Source: Solibacteraceae bacterium
GTDB taxonomy: Bacteria; Acidobacteriota; Terriglobia; Bryobacterales; Bryobacteraceae
DNA: 64,000 nt
Assembly: GCA_021324015.1 (NCBI GenBank)
Contig: JAJPJX010000087.1
Span: 1 to 64,000, forward strand
Reading direction: 5' to 3'
In this document: in pieces, positions 25,474 through 34,290 of the stretch
How positions within the stretch are numbered: the first letter of the stretch is position 1
Layout: each line of letters starts with the position of its first letter
Position numbers and translations under genes: made by a program
The notes under the pieces: model-generated
The model's database searches: none
What the model was told of the DNA's origin: nothing
Seen by the model: the letters and a program-made list of their open reading frames with translations, nothing else

Positions 25474-26754
25474 TTACGCCTTGTGCTTGTCGTAGTCGAA
25501 CGGCTCGTTCACCAGGTGATATTCCGGCTCGCCGCGCCGCTGGAGGTAGTAAGTCTTGAGGGGCGTGCGCGGGAAGTCCGTCAGCTTGCGCGGCACCGCC
25601 TGCCCGTCCACCCACTCGTAGATGGGCACTTCCCAGGGATTGAAGGTGTCGCTCAGGCCGCGCTCCTTGGCGATGCGGTAGAGGTGCACGTTACCCGGCT
25701 CGTGTCCGCCCAGGTACAGCCCGATCAGGTCCAGCCGGAATTTATCCTTGCTGAACATCACCAGGTTGGTGAGGTAATCGTTGCCGATGCCGAAGCCGTT
25801 GCCGTCCCGCCCGTAGATGCCGTCGATCATGGCCAGGCCGGTCTTGAGCACGCTCATGTTATCCAGCGTCTTGTGCGCCCAGATCTCCTGGTGCATGGGG
25901 CTGAGTTGCGCCGGGCTGTCGTATCGCGAATAGCCCATCTTCACGTGGCGCTCGAAGAACTTGTTCACCACCGTCTCCACGCGCGGGTGGATGTCCGGCT
26001 TCATGAAGTCCGGCACCCCGGTGACCATCTTCCAGCCGGGGCAGAAACGCACGTAGGGCAGCACCACCAGCCCCTGCTCGTTCTTCACCGACTGGGTGAG
26101 GCACATCCCGTGGGCCTTCCACTTGGCGATGTTCAGCAGCCAGGTGTCCGGCTCGTTGACCGGCGCATAGTGCGGGATGCGGCTGTAGACCACCGCCTCC
26201 GGCACCTTGGTCCAGGTCATTTCGTATCCTTCTTTAAAGTTGCGGACGCGGCGCTCGCACTCGTTCATCTGGACGCCCAGCCGCTCGTTGATGTCCACGA
26301 ATCCGCGCAGGTTCCATTCGTGGAAGTTATTGGCCTCCACGAAATGAAACTTCTTCAGGCCCAGTTCCTGGAGGCCCATCACCATGCCTTCGTAGAACTG
26401 CGGGTCCGTGCCCGTGCCCCAGTTTTCCACGTCGGGCCGGCGCCGGTCGTGCACGCTGCACACGTTGGGCTTGAGCACGATGCGGTGGGAGACCGGCACG
26501 CCCGGGCGGTCCATGGGCACAAAGATCTCGCGCGCCAGGGTCAGGCCCTCCTTGCGCTTGGCGTCCTCCGCCATCTTGTGCGGCACGTGCGTGCGGCGGA
26601 TAAAGACGGCCTTGGGATTGGCCTCGATAAAGGGATGCACACCGAAATACGCCTGGGGCAGCCGGGCGGGCGCCGCCGCCAGGTCCACTCCGGCCGCCGC
26701 GCCCGCGGCGGCCACGGCGCCGGCACGCAACAAATCTCTCCGGCTGATCGTCAT
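25474..26754 (-). CDS. Tat-exported DUF362-domain protein
   Basis: A 426-residue protein whose ATG at 26754 gives a Tat leader (SRRDLLRAGAVAAAGAAAG). The conserved part begins around IVLKPNVCSVHDR, as in DUF362 proteins, and includes segments such as WLLNIAKWKAHGMCLTQSVKN. Relatives are linked with metal- or Fe-S-dependent enzymes, but no reaction is established. The frame extends upstream to 27180 without a leader, in antisense-like low-information sequence, which I reject. It lies 26 bases after the unknown gene 26781-28022 and is probably co-transcribed with it. Confidence 0.75.
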   Translation of the reverse strand: MTISRRDLLRAGAVAAAGAAAGVDLAAAPARLPQAYFGVHPFIEANPKAVFIRRTHVPHKMAEDAKRKEGLTLAREIFVPMDRPGVPVSHRIVLKPNVCSVHDRRRPDVENWGTGTDPQFYEGMVMGLQELGLKKFHFVEANNFHEWNLRGFVDINERLGVQMNECERRVRNFKEGYEMTWTKVPEAVVYSRIPHYAPVNEPDTWLLNIAKWKAHGMCLTQSVKNEQGLVVLPYVRFCPGWKMVTGVPDFMKPDIHPRVETVVNKFFERHVKMGYSRYDSPAQLSPMHQEIWAHKTLDNMSVLKTGLAMIDGIYGRDGNGFGIGNDYLTNLVMFSKDKFRLDLIGLYLGGHEPGNVHLYRIAKERGLSDTFNPWEVPIYEWVDGQAVPRKLTDFPRTPLKTYYLQRRGEPEYHLVNEPFDYDKHKA

Positions 26755-26780
26755 CGTCACCCTCCCTTTTCGCCTACAGT

Positions 26781-28022
26781 TTACCCGAAAACCACCACCC
26801 CGAGGCGGCGCAATTCCGGAATCATCACCTCGGTCGCGGTGCCCCGCCGCGACGCCTTCAGTTCCTGCGGCGGCGCTTCGGGGCGCAACAGCGTCGCCTT
26901 GGAATAAGAGCCCTGGATGCGCGCCTGGATCAGGTCGTCGATGGGCGAGCCGTAGTTGACGCAGTGCAGCAGGCCCTTGCCGGTAGCCAGCGCGATCACC
27001 GTGGGCGCATTCCACAGCCGGGCGGCGCGGCGCCGGTGTGTCACGATATCGATCACGTCCAGGGCGAACTCGCTGGGGTCGGAGATGGTCTCGCGATAGG
27101 CCACGATCTGCCCGCTCCCCAACTGGTAGTAATCCCGGTCCTCTTCGCTCTTGACCTTTTTGAGGCGGCTGTTCCGCCACCAGTCGCCGTTCACCACCAC
27201 CGAGGCGCCTGCTTCGGCGTGGGCCAGGATGCGGTGGCGCACCGCCGCGGCGGGCGGCCGCAGATCCACAGCCACCAGGGCCCGGATGCGCCGCGGGGCG
27301 GGCGCCGGCGGCTGATCGGCACGCGCCAGCGCCGGTGAGGCGTTCTGCCGGTACATCAGGTTGGCGATCTCCGCGGTGGTCTCGCCCTCCTCCACCAGCA
27401 GCGTGATGATGGGAAACGTGGGCAGGCGAAACAGGCCGATCTGCTCTTGCAGCCAGCGCGCCGTGCGGCCCAGGCCGCTCCAGGCGGCGCGCGCCTTGGC
27501 GTCCCCGGCCGCCAGCGCCGTGCGGAAGCGCGGATCCAGCGACATCACGTAGTTGCCGCCCGAGACCCAGGCCTCCACCAGCGCGAGTTCCAGGGAATCA
27601 AAGGGCGCCAGGCGGTCCCCCAGCTTGGGCACATAACCCAAAGCCGGCGGGCGCCCGGGCGCGAGGGCCCGCAAATATCCCACCCAGAAACCGTTAGCAT
27701 CCACCCAGGGCTGGCTGCTGGCCGTGGCCACTTCGTCGCCGCGACCCTTCACGTTCGGCCCCCTGGTGATGCCCGGCCACTGTCCTTCGGTCAGGGCCAG
27801 CGGCTTGCCGGGCGCAGCGCCCGCCAGCGCCTTCAGACCCAGGAACTGCACCTGGTCTTCCGTGTACGTCTCGATGCCGGCGGCGCGGCAGGCGCGCGTG
27901 AACTCTTCCTGGGGCGCGGAGAGCAGGACGCTGTTGACCGCGGCCTCCTGCAACAGGGACGCGTGCGCCGGTTCCGCGTCGTGCCAGCGGACCACCACCT
28001 GGCGGGAAAGGTCTAGGGGCAT
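26781..28022 (-). CDS. Uncharacterised protein, co-transcribed with the DUF362 gene
   Basis: A 413-residue protein I do not recognise. It begins MPLDLSRQVVVRWHD and carries a segment resembling the fold of glycosidase- or amidotransferase-like proteins: an early barrel-like part (SVLLSAPQEEF, GIETYTEDQVQFLG) and a later alpha/beta part (RIRALVAVDLRPP, ASVVVNGDWW). No signal peptide is visible at this start. A TTG at 28064 could extend it by 14 residues. Together with the exported DUF362 protein it forms a two-gene unit. Confidence 0.65.
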   Translation of the reverse strand: MPLDLSRQVVVRWHDAEPAHASLLQEAAVNSVLLSAPQEEFTRACRAAGIETYTEDQVQFLGLKALAGAAPGKPLALTEGQWPGITRGPNVKGRGDEVATASSQPWVDANGFWVGYLRALAPGRPPALGYVPKLGDRLAPFDSLELALVEAWVSGGNYVMSLDPRFRTALAAGDAKARAAWSGLGRTARWLQEQIGLFRLPTFPIITLLVEEGETTAEIANLMYRQNASPALARADQPPAPAPRRIRALVAVDLRPPAAAVRHRILAHAEAGASVVVNGDWWRNSRLKKVKSEEDRDYYQLGSGQIVAYRETISDPSEFALDVIDIVTHRRRAARLWNAPTVIALATGKGLLHCVNYGSPIDDLIQARIQGSYSKATLLRPEAPPQELKASRRGTATEVMIPELRRLGVVVFG

Positions 28023-28085
28023 GGCGTTAAGCCAAAGCGTACCGCAGCGCTCGCCCCGGCTCAAGCCCGCCCCCGGACCTTTGTC

Positions 28086-29810
28086 TCACTGGTATTTGAC
28101 CGACGCGCTGCTGCCGGAGTACGCAAAGCCCCAGGCCAGGTCTACTCCCGGGATGCTCAGCGTGGTGGCGACGTTAAAGCTGTACACTGCCATCGATCCG
28201 GACAAAGGCACACTGATGCCGGCGATGGTCTGGCTGCCGCTCGGGGGCAGAGCCAGCAGCACCGCGGCGGGCACGTTGAATTGCTGCGCCGTGGCCGGCG
28301 CCGTGCAGCTATAGTAGCCGAACAGATATTGGCTGCCGCTCACCGTGTAGGAGTATCCGGTGATGTTGACATACGTGTTGGCGTTGCCGCCCGTCCAAGT
28401 GACCGTGGCGCCCTGGCTCCGGTTGACGGTCGCGAGGCTGCTCTGGTTCGACCAGACCACTGGAACGAGGGTGAACTGCGTCGTGAAGGCGCCGATGTCC
28501 GGCCCGCCTCCGCCATTGTCGAAGGTGAACGAGCCGCCAGAGGCCGGGATGAACTCGGGCATGGCGGTGGGGCCCGTTCCGCCGCCCAGTTGCGCGTTGT
28601 AGCTGCCGTTCTGGAAGGGCATCGACTTCTTGCCGTCCGGACCGCTCACGTTGATCGCCGCACCGGCGTTGAGCGCCGTGGTGGTCCCCGCGTTGATCGG
28701 GTTCGGCGTCGCCGGAGTGGTGGGCGTCCCGCCAGAGGTGGGATTCGTGATCACCGTGTACACCGTGCAACTGCCGATCGAGGCAACGCCGTTGGTGGAG
28801 CCCTGGCTCACATAGGTGTTCACCTGTTGCGGCAGCGTGACGCGGTCGAATGCCGCAAAGCCGTAATCGAAGGTGAAATTGCTGGCTGGGACGATCGTGA
28901 TGCCGTTCACCACTGTGGCGGGAATACTGGTGCTCGTCTTGCTCAGCCCAAGGATGCCCACGGTGAAGCTGGTTTTGCCATTCAGCGCCTGAAGCTGGCT
29001 GGGGGAGAAGCCGCCGAATATGCCCGTAGTCTGGTCCGAGCAGGCGCGGCTGCCGCTGGCCACCGGCAGAGAAGAAAAGTTGCTGACGTAGTTGCCGGAC
29101 CGGACCACCAGGGAAACATAACAGCCCGTGGAGCCGGAGGGCACCACCACGTTGATCTGGTCCAACCCGGGGTACTGCGACCGGCCGTGGTACACCACGT
29201 TGGCCGCCACTCCGCCGATGTCCACTTCAATGGGCGCGTTGGTGGCGGATTGCTGATTGTCGTCGGTGACCGGGCCGAGCCCGGTGCCCCACAGCAGGAT
29301 GGTATCCCCCGGGTTCGCCGCGTTCGAGGACCCCAGGTAATTGTATTTCGCGTCGAACGCCGCCGCCGGTCCGGTACCCCCGCCGTTGAGCGTCAGGATC
29401 CCGAAGGCGGCCTGCACCACTACGATCTGGGCGGGGGCGCTCGTGGCGCCGTTGTTGGTCACGGTGATTTGGCCCGTCCCCGCCGGCACGCTGGAAGGCA
29501 TGATGCCGCCGATCTGCGTGGGCGTTACATAGTAGAGCAGCGCCTGCTTGGTGACGCCGCCCACGGTCACCGAAACCGATACGCCGCTAAGTGTGGTTTG
29601 CAGGGGCGGACTTTGCAGTCCCGTGGAGCTGCCCGCCAGGTTTGAGCCGTAAATCGCGAAAATCGAGCCTTGCGCGATGCCGTAATTGGGCAGGCCGGGC
29701 TTGATCCCGCTGTAATTGTTCGCTACCGCACTAATGGCCGGAGTCTGCGCAAGCGCGCCGCTTGCCAAAGCGGCACTCAGGATAGCACAAGCTGCAAGTA
29801 AGGATTTCAT
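28086..29810 (-). CDS. Secreted TIGR03437-like protein
   Basis: A 574-residue exported protein with a clean signal peptide (MKSLLAACAILSAALASGALAQ) and GGAGG upstream. Residues of about 25-240 resemble the TIGR03437 domain seen in large numbers in Solibacter: AVANNYSGIKPGLPNYGIAQG, then YYVTPTQIGGIMP and PGDTILLWGTGLGP. The remaining 330 residues are Gly/Thr/Ser-rich and contain beta-sandwich-like stretches, with no motif I can name. It probably sits on the cell surface or is released. It is followed on the same strand by the operon of unknown plus DUF362 genes, 63 bases away. Confidence 0.75.
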   Translation of the reverse strand: MKSLLAACAILSAALASGALAQTPAISAVANNYSGIKPGLPNYGIAQGSIFAIYGSNLAGSSTGLQSPPLQTTLSGVSVSVTVGGVTKQALLYYVTPTQIGGIMPSSVPAGTGQITVTNNGATSAPAQIVVVQAAFGILTLNGGGTGPAAAFDAKYNYLGSSNAANPGDTILLWGTGLGPVTDDNQQSATNAPIEVDIGGVAANVVYHGRSQYPGLDQINVVVPSGSTGCYVSLVVRSGNYVSNFSSLPVASGSRACSDQTTGIFGGFSPSQLQALNGKTSFTVGILGLSKTSTSIPATVVNGITIVPASNFTFDYGFAAFDRVTLPQQVNTYVSQGSTNGVASIGSCTVYTVITNPTSGGTPTTPATPNPINAGTTTALNAGAAINVSGPDGKKSMPFQNGSYNAQLGGGTGPTAMPEFIPASGGSFTFDNGGGGPDIGAFTTQFTLVPVVWSNQSSLATVNRSQGATVTWTGGNANTYVNITGYSYTVSGSQYLFGYYSCTAPATAQQFNVPAAVLLALPPSGSQTIAGISVPLSGSMAVYSFNVATTLSIPGVDLAWGFAYSGSSASVKYQ

Positions 29811-29918
29811 CGGAACCCCTCCGTCCGGACTATCCTACAGCGCCGCAAAACCCCATGGGTGAAATCATACAGGGGAAGCGCCCGAATTTAGTACCAGGAC
29901 GTATAGCGGGCCGGGTGC

Positions 29919-30728
29919 TTAGTGCTTCAACCCGTAGTACCGCCGCATACCATACTCCAGCAACGTGTAAGGCATCAGGCGTTTGAGCCAGACGGCGGCG
30001 CGCTGCGCGGGTGGGCCGGTGGTGTACCGGAGGCGCGGCCGCGGATGGTTCACGATCCGGCAGAGCAGCCGCGCGACGCGTTCCGGCCCCGGCCCCTGCT
30101 GCTCGTCGCTGGCCATGCGTTCGAGCGCGGCCGGAAATGCCGGATACAACCGGTTGGTGGCAGCGTCGGCCGCGACGGTGCGATGCCGGGTGATCGGCGT
30201 CCTGGTGTCGCCCGGCTCGATGAGGACCACGCGGACACCGAACGGCCGGGCCTCCAGGCGCAGCGACTCCGACAGGCCTTCCAGGGCGAACTTGGAAGCG
30301 CTGTAGAAGGGCTGATAGGGAATCCCGATCAGGCCACCGATGGAGCTGATGTCCACGAGGAATCCGCCGCCCTGCCGGCGCATCCACGGCAGAACGGCGC
30401 GGCAAACGCGAAAAACGCCCAGCAGGTTCACATCGAGCAGCCGCCGGGCTTCGTCCAGGGACGTGCTTTCCAGGGGTCCGGCGACCGCGATGCCCGCGTT
30501 GTTCACCACGATGTCCAGCCGCCCTTCGCTTTGGAGGATCGCGTCAACGCCCTGGAGCACGGATGCGTCGTCGGTCACATCCATCCGGAGCATGCGGACG
30601 GGCCCCTCCTTCGGTCCGGCCATCCGCGAGGTGCCGAAGACCCGAAACCCGCGCTCCGCAAGCTGCCGGGCACAAGCGTGCCCGATGCCCGAGGAAGCCC
30701 CCGTAACCAGCACGACACGCTGCTCCAT
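29919..30728 (-). CDS. Short-chain dehydrogenase/reductase
   Basis: A 269-residue classical SDR. The cofactor motif TGASSGIG is at residues 9-16, NNAG at 76-79, the catalytic Ser in DISSIGG (about 128-129), Tyr142 and Lys146 in YSASK, and the PGDTRTP segment after the substrate loop. Tyr and Lys spacing is standard. Arg35 (after GTS) suggests NADP preference. The substrate is unknown. It stands alone, with a hairpin in its upstream region. Confidence 0.9.
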   Translation of the reverse strand: MEQRVVLVTGASSGIGHACARQLAERGFRVFGTSRMAGPKEGPVRMLRMDVTDDASVLQGVDAILQSEGRLDIVVNNAGIAVAGPLESTSLDEARRLLDVNLLGVFRVCRAVLPWMRRQGGGFLVDISSIGGLIGIPYQPFYSASKFALEGLSESLRLEARPFGVRVVLIEPGDTRTPITRHRTVAADAATNRLYPAFPAALERMASDEQQGPGPERVARLLCRIVNHPRPRLRYTTGPPAQRAAVWLKRLMPYTLLEYGMRRYYGLKH

Positions 30729-30759
30729 GCCGGACAGAGTATCACCCGCGGGATGGGAA

Positions 30760-30780
30760 CCCTGCGCCTTGGGCGCAGGG
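30760..30780. repeat. Perfect inverted repeat between the SDR and lipoprotein genes
   Basis: A 9-bp GC-rich stem (30760-30768 with 30772-30780) and a 3-base loop. Neither strand has a T run after it. On the minus strand it could still slow or end transcripts from the lipoprotein gene. Confidence 0.4.
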
Positions 30781-30848
30781 GGTCGGCACTTCTAAGCTGC
30801 CCGCCCCCGGCCAATCCTCTCAATCAGATCTTTCTTACGGCGTGGGCG

Positions 30849-31403
30849 CTAGGGGCGGGAGAGCACGCCGCCTTTGGCAAGCGCTTGCTGGGCCAGGTCC
30901 TCAACCTTCACACACCGCGCCGCTCGCGTCACCTGGTACCAGGTTTGCGGATCGGGGGTCTTCTCCGCCAACTGGAACATTCGCTCGACCAGCGGACGGG
31001 CATCCTCCGAGTTGACGGGATACTGGATAGCGCATTCCGTTAGTTGTTCTAGAGTTGCGGCTTTTATCAGTTTGGCGGCGACCGTCGAGCAGACGGCGCG
31101 GGCGGCGCGTTGCTCTTCCGGGGTGGCCGGGGTGGTGAACACCCCCCTTGCCGCCTTTGCAACCAGCAGCAGTTCTTTCCCGTTTGAGGCTCGCTCGGCC
31201 ATTTGTTTGACCAGGTTCTGCTGGGCCAACGAATGTTGAGGCGCCGCGCTGCAGGCCATATAAAGCTCTTCCAGTGCTGGGCTTATGGTATGGCGCGCGT
31301 CCGTGCCATCCGCTGCCCCTGACCCTCGCGGCGAACTTTGGCAGGAAATCAGGGCTGAGGCAAGAACTGCCGCCAGCCAGAGACGAGGCAGATGCTTGCA
31401 CAT
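30849..31403 (-). CDS. Small lipoprotein of unknown function
   Basis: A 184-residue protein with a lipoprotein signal: MCKHLPRLWLAAVLASALISC, lipobox LISC with Cys21. The mature part is helical and Ala-rich, with Cys pairs that could form disulfides (MACSAAP, RAVCSTV, TECAIQYP, RAARCVKV); the repeating helix pattern hints at a HEAT/TPR-like solenoid. The frame reaches 31448, but the ATG at 31403 gives the better signal. It diverges from the multiheme cytochrome gene over a 127-base gap, so both could share regulation. Confidence 0.6.
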   Translation of the reverse strand: MCKHLPRLWLAAVLASALISCQSSPRGSGAADGTDARHTISPALEELYMACSAAPQHSLAQQNLVKQMAERASNGKELLLVAKAARGVFTTPATPEEQRAARAVCSTVAAKLIKAATLEQLTECAIQYPVNSEDARPLVERMFQLAEKTPDPQTWYQVTRAARCVKVEDLAQQALAKGGVLSRP

Positions 31404-31452
31404 GTAGGAAGAGTACCTCCAAAACAAGTCGCTGAAAAGAGTTTTCAACCGC

Positions 31453-31480
31453 TTGACGCGGAATTCAACACTATTATAGT
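31453..31480 (+). promoter_or_regulatory. Sigma-70-like promoter of the multiheme cytochrome
   Basis: TTGACG (31453-31458) and TATAGT (31475-31480), each matching five of six consensus bases, with a 16-base spacer. It lies 50 bases before the cytochrome start, which has GAGGAAA as ribosome site. Confidence 0.6.
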
Positions 31481-31530
31481 CTTTAAGAGTCTTTTATCCT
31501 CTATGCTTCTTCGGTCTGAGGAAACTGGCA

Positions 31531-34290
31531 ATGAGCTTTGGCTGGGGGGTCATTCCCTGTCTGGCGCTGTGGACGTGCAGCCTGGCGGCGCAGCCGCATG
31601 CCGCCGACTGCGCTGCCTGTCATGACGCCGGCCAGCGCACGGGCAAGCGCGAGCCGGGTGTGCCGCCGCCGTTTGACGCCGCGGCTCTGAAGGCTTCGCC
31701 ACACGCCGCGCTGGAATGCACGGGGTGCCACGCGGACGTGAAAGAGGTCCCCCACGCCGACAGGTTGGCGCGCGTGGACTGCGGTTCCTGCCACCCCGAC
31801 GAGGGAGCGCAATACAGCGCCAGCCTGCACGGACGCGCGGCAGCGCGGGGAGACCGGCTGGCGCCGGCCTGCAAGAACTGCCACGGAACCCATAACGTGC
31901 TGCGGGCCTCGGCGCCGCGGTCGCCGATTTCCACCATGGAGATACCGCGGCTATGTGGCGGCTGCCACCGGGAAGGCACGCCGGTGAGCGTGACGCGGAA
32001 TATCCCGCAGGAAAACATTCTTGGCAATTACCGGGATAGCATCCACGGCGAGGGGTTGTTCAAGCGCGGCCTCACGGTGACCGCCGTATGCACCAGTTGT
32101 CACACGGCGCACCGGGTGCTGCCGCACACCGATCCGCAGTCCTCCATCGCCAAGGGGAACATCGCCAGGACCTGCACCAGGTGCCACGCGCTGATCGAGA
32201 GCGTGCATCGCCAGGTGATTCGAGGCGAGTTGTGGGAGAAGGAGCCGCATCTGATCCCCGCCTGTGTGGACTGCCATGAGCCGCACAAGGTACGGCACGT
32301 GTACTATGCGCAGGGCATGGCGGATCGGGATTGCCTGCGCTGCCACGGAGATCCGACCTTGAAGGTAGCGCGCGGCACCCGCACGGTTTCGCTCTTTGTG
32401 GACCAGGCGAAGCTGGCCGCGTCGCGCCACGCCCGCACCGCCTGCGTGCAGTGCCATACCGGCGGCACGCCCTCGGAGGTGCGGGCCTGCCGCACCATGC
32501 CGGAACGGGTGGACTGCTCCATCTGCCACGCCGGGCAGGTGACGCAGTATCGGGAGAGCACCCACGGCCAGTTGCTGGCCAAGGGCAGTCCGGACGCGCC
32601 GGACTGCCGCGACTGCCACGATCCGCACGCCACCATGGGGAAGACGGATTCGGCATCCCCGACCTTTTCGCGCAACGTGCCGGCCCTGTGCGCCAAGTGC
32701 CACCGCGCCGGGCAGAGAGCCGCGCTGCGCTACAACGGCAAAGACACTCTCCCGGTAGAGCACTACCGCGAGAGCATTCACGGCAAGGGGCTGCTCCAGA
32801 GCGGACTGACCGTCACGGCGGACTGCGCCGACTGCCACAGCGCGCACCACGAACTGCCCGCGCGCGACCCGCGCTCCAGCGTGAACCGCGCCAATGTCGC
32901 GCGCACCTGCGCGCAGTGCCACCGCGGCATCTACGAGCTGTTTACCGCCAGCGTCCACAGTCCCACGGTGACCCGCACCGGGAAGGAACTGCCGGTCTGC
33001 GCGGACTGCCACTCGGCGCACAGCATCCAGCGCACGGACTTGAGCAACTTCCGGCTGCACATCATGGACCAGTGCGGGCGCTGCCACCAGCAGATTACAG
33101 CGAGTTATTTCGAAACCTTCCACGGGAAGGTCTCCAAACTGGGATATCTGAAGACCGCCAAGTGCTACGATTGCCACGGTGCGCACGACATCCTGCCGGT
33201 GAACGATCCGCGCTCCCGGCTGAGCCGGGTCAACATCGTGCGCACGTGTTCCAAGTGCCATACCGGCTCGCACCGGCAATTCGCCGGCTATCTGACGCAC
33301 GCTACGCATCACGATCCCAACAAATACCCGTTTCTGTTTCTCACCTTCTGGGGTATGACCACGCTGCTCGTGGGCACGCTGCTGGTTTCGGGCGCCCACA
33401 CGGTAATGTGGCTGCCGCGCTCGCTGGAATATCGCAAGCTGGCGAAAAACAACCACGGCGAGAGCGGGACATACGTACGCCGCTTTCAGCCCCTCCACCG
33501 AAACCTGCACCTGATGGTGATCGGCAGCTTTTTAGGGCTGGCGCTGACCGGCATGATTCTGAAGTTCTCTTACGCGCCATGGGCCAGAGTGATCGCGCAC
33601 CTGCTGGGGGGATTCGAAGGCGCCGGCCTCATCCACCGCTTCTGCGCGGTCCTTACCTTCAGTTACTTCGGGACGCATGTGTGGGACCTGGTGCGGCAGA
33701 AGCGGCTTGGCGGCCTGAGCTGGCGCCGGTTCGTCGCCGGGCCGGAGAGCATGCTGTTCAACCGGCGCGACCTGCGAGAGTTGGTGGGATCGTTGAAGTG
33801 GTTCTTCAACCGCGGTCCACGGCCGGAATACGGCCGCTGGACCTATTGGGAGAAATTCGACTACTTCGCGGTCTTCTGGGGAGTGGCGGTGATCGGCGGT
33901 ACCGGGCTGCTGCTGTGGTTCCCGGAGCTGTTTACGCGCGTGGTGCCGGGCTGGGCGGTCAACGTGGCCACCACCATCCACAGCGACGAAGCTCTGTTGG
34001 CGGTGAGCTTCATCTTCGTGGTGCATTTCTTCAACACGCATTTTCGTCCGGAAAAGTTCCCTATCGACACGGTGATGTTCACCGGGGGAATGCCGCTGGA
34101 GGAGTTCAAACGCGACCGCCCCCGCGAGTACCAGGAAGCGGTGGAGAGCGGCCGGCTGGAGAGCCTCCTCATGCCGGCGCCGCCGCCGCTAGCCCTCAAG
34201 TGGTGGCGCCGCTTCGGGTTCACCGCACTGGGCATCGGCATGATCATGATCGGACTAATCGTCTATGCCATGATCTTCGCCTACCGTTAG
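31531..34290 (+). CDS. Multiheme cytochrome c (19 CxxCH) fused to a membrane cytochrome b domain, CbcL-like
   Basis: A 919-residue protein. After a signal peptide (residues 1-20) I count 19 CxxCH sites between about residues 27 and 573, many inside a repeated block of about 100 residues with HG or SIHG segments that may supply distal His ligands. From about residue 598 four or more membrane helices follow; LHRNLHLMVIGSFLGLALTG, the IHRFCAVLTFSYFGTHVWD helix and TTIHSDEALLAVSF..VHFFNTH carry His residues spaced as in the FdnI/HydC-type diheme cytochrome b. This is the architecture of Geobacter CbcL (c-type domain plus b-type quinol module), but with about twice the hemes. A role as quinol-oxidising electron exporter is inferred. 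Its 3' end overlaps the opposing gene by 36 bases. Confidence 0.85.
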   Translation: MSFGWGVIPCLALWTCSLAAQPHAADCAACHDAGQRTGKREPGVPPPFDAAALKASPHAALECTGCHADVKEVPHADRLARVDCGSCHPDEGAQYSASLHGRAAARGDRLAPACKNCHGTHNVLRASAPRSPISTMEIPRLCGGCHREGTPVSVTRNIPQENILGNYRDSIHGEGLFKRGLTVTAVCTSCHTAHRVLPHTDPQSSIAKGNIARTCTRCHALIESVHRQVIRGELWEKEPHLIPACVDCHEPHKVRHVYYAQGMADRDCLRCHGDPTLKVARGTRTVSLFVDQAKLAASRHARTACVQCHTGGTPSEVRACRTMPERVDCSICHAGQVTQYRESTHGQLLAKGSPDAPDCRDCHDPHATMGKTDSASPTFSRNVPALCAKCHRAGQRAALRYNGKDTLPVEHYRESIHGKGLLQSGLTVTADCADCHSAHHELPARDPRSSVNRANVARTCAQCHRGIYELFTASVHSPTVTRTGKELPVCADCHSAHSIQRTDLSNFRLHIMDQCGRCHQQITASYFETFHGKVSKLGYLKTAKCYDCHGAHDILPVNDPRSRLSRVNIVRTCSKCHTGSHRQFAGYLTHATHHDPNKYPFLFLTFWGMTTLLVGTLLVSGAHTVMWLPRSLEYRKLAKNNHGESGTYVRRFQPLHRNLHLMVIGSFLGLALTGMILKFSYAPWARVIAHLLGGFEGAGLIHRFCAVLTFSYFGTHVWDLVRQKRLGGLSWRRFVAGPESMLFNRRDLRELVGSLKWFFNRGPRPEYGRWTYWEKFDYFAVFWGVAVIGGTGLLLWFPELFTRVVPGWAVNVATTIHSDEALLAVSFIFVVHFFNTHFRPEKFPIDTVMFTGGMPLEEFKRDRPREYQEAVESGRLESLLMPAPPPLALKWWRRFGFTALGIGMIMIGLIVYAMIFAYR

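Noticed and set aside
26755-27180. N-terminal extension of the DUF362 protein
   Set aside because: It overlaps the upstream unknown gene in another frame; the Tat leader at 26754 is a better start.
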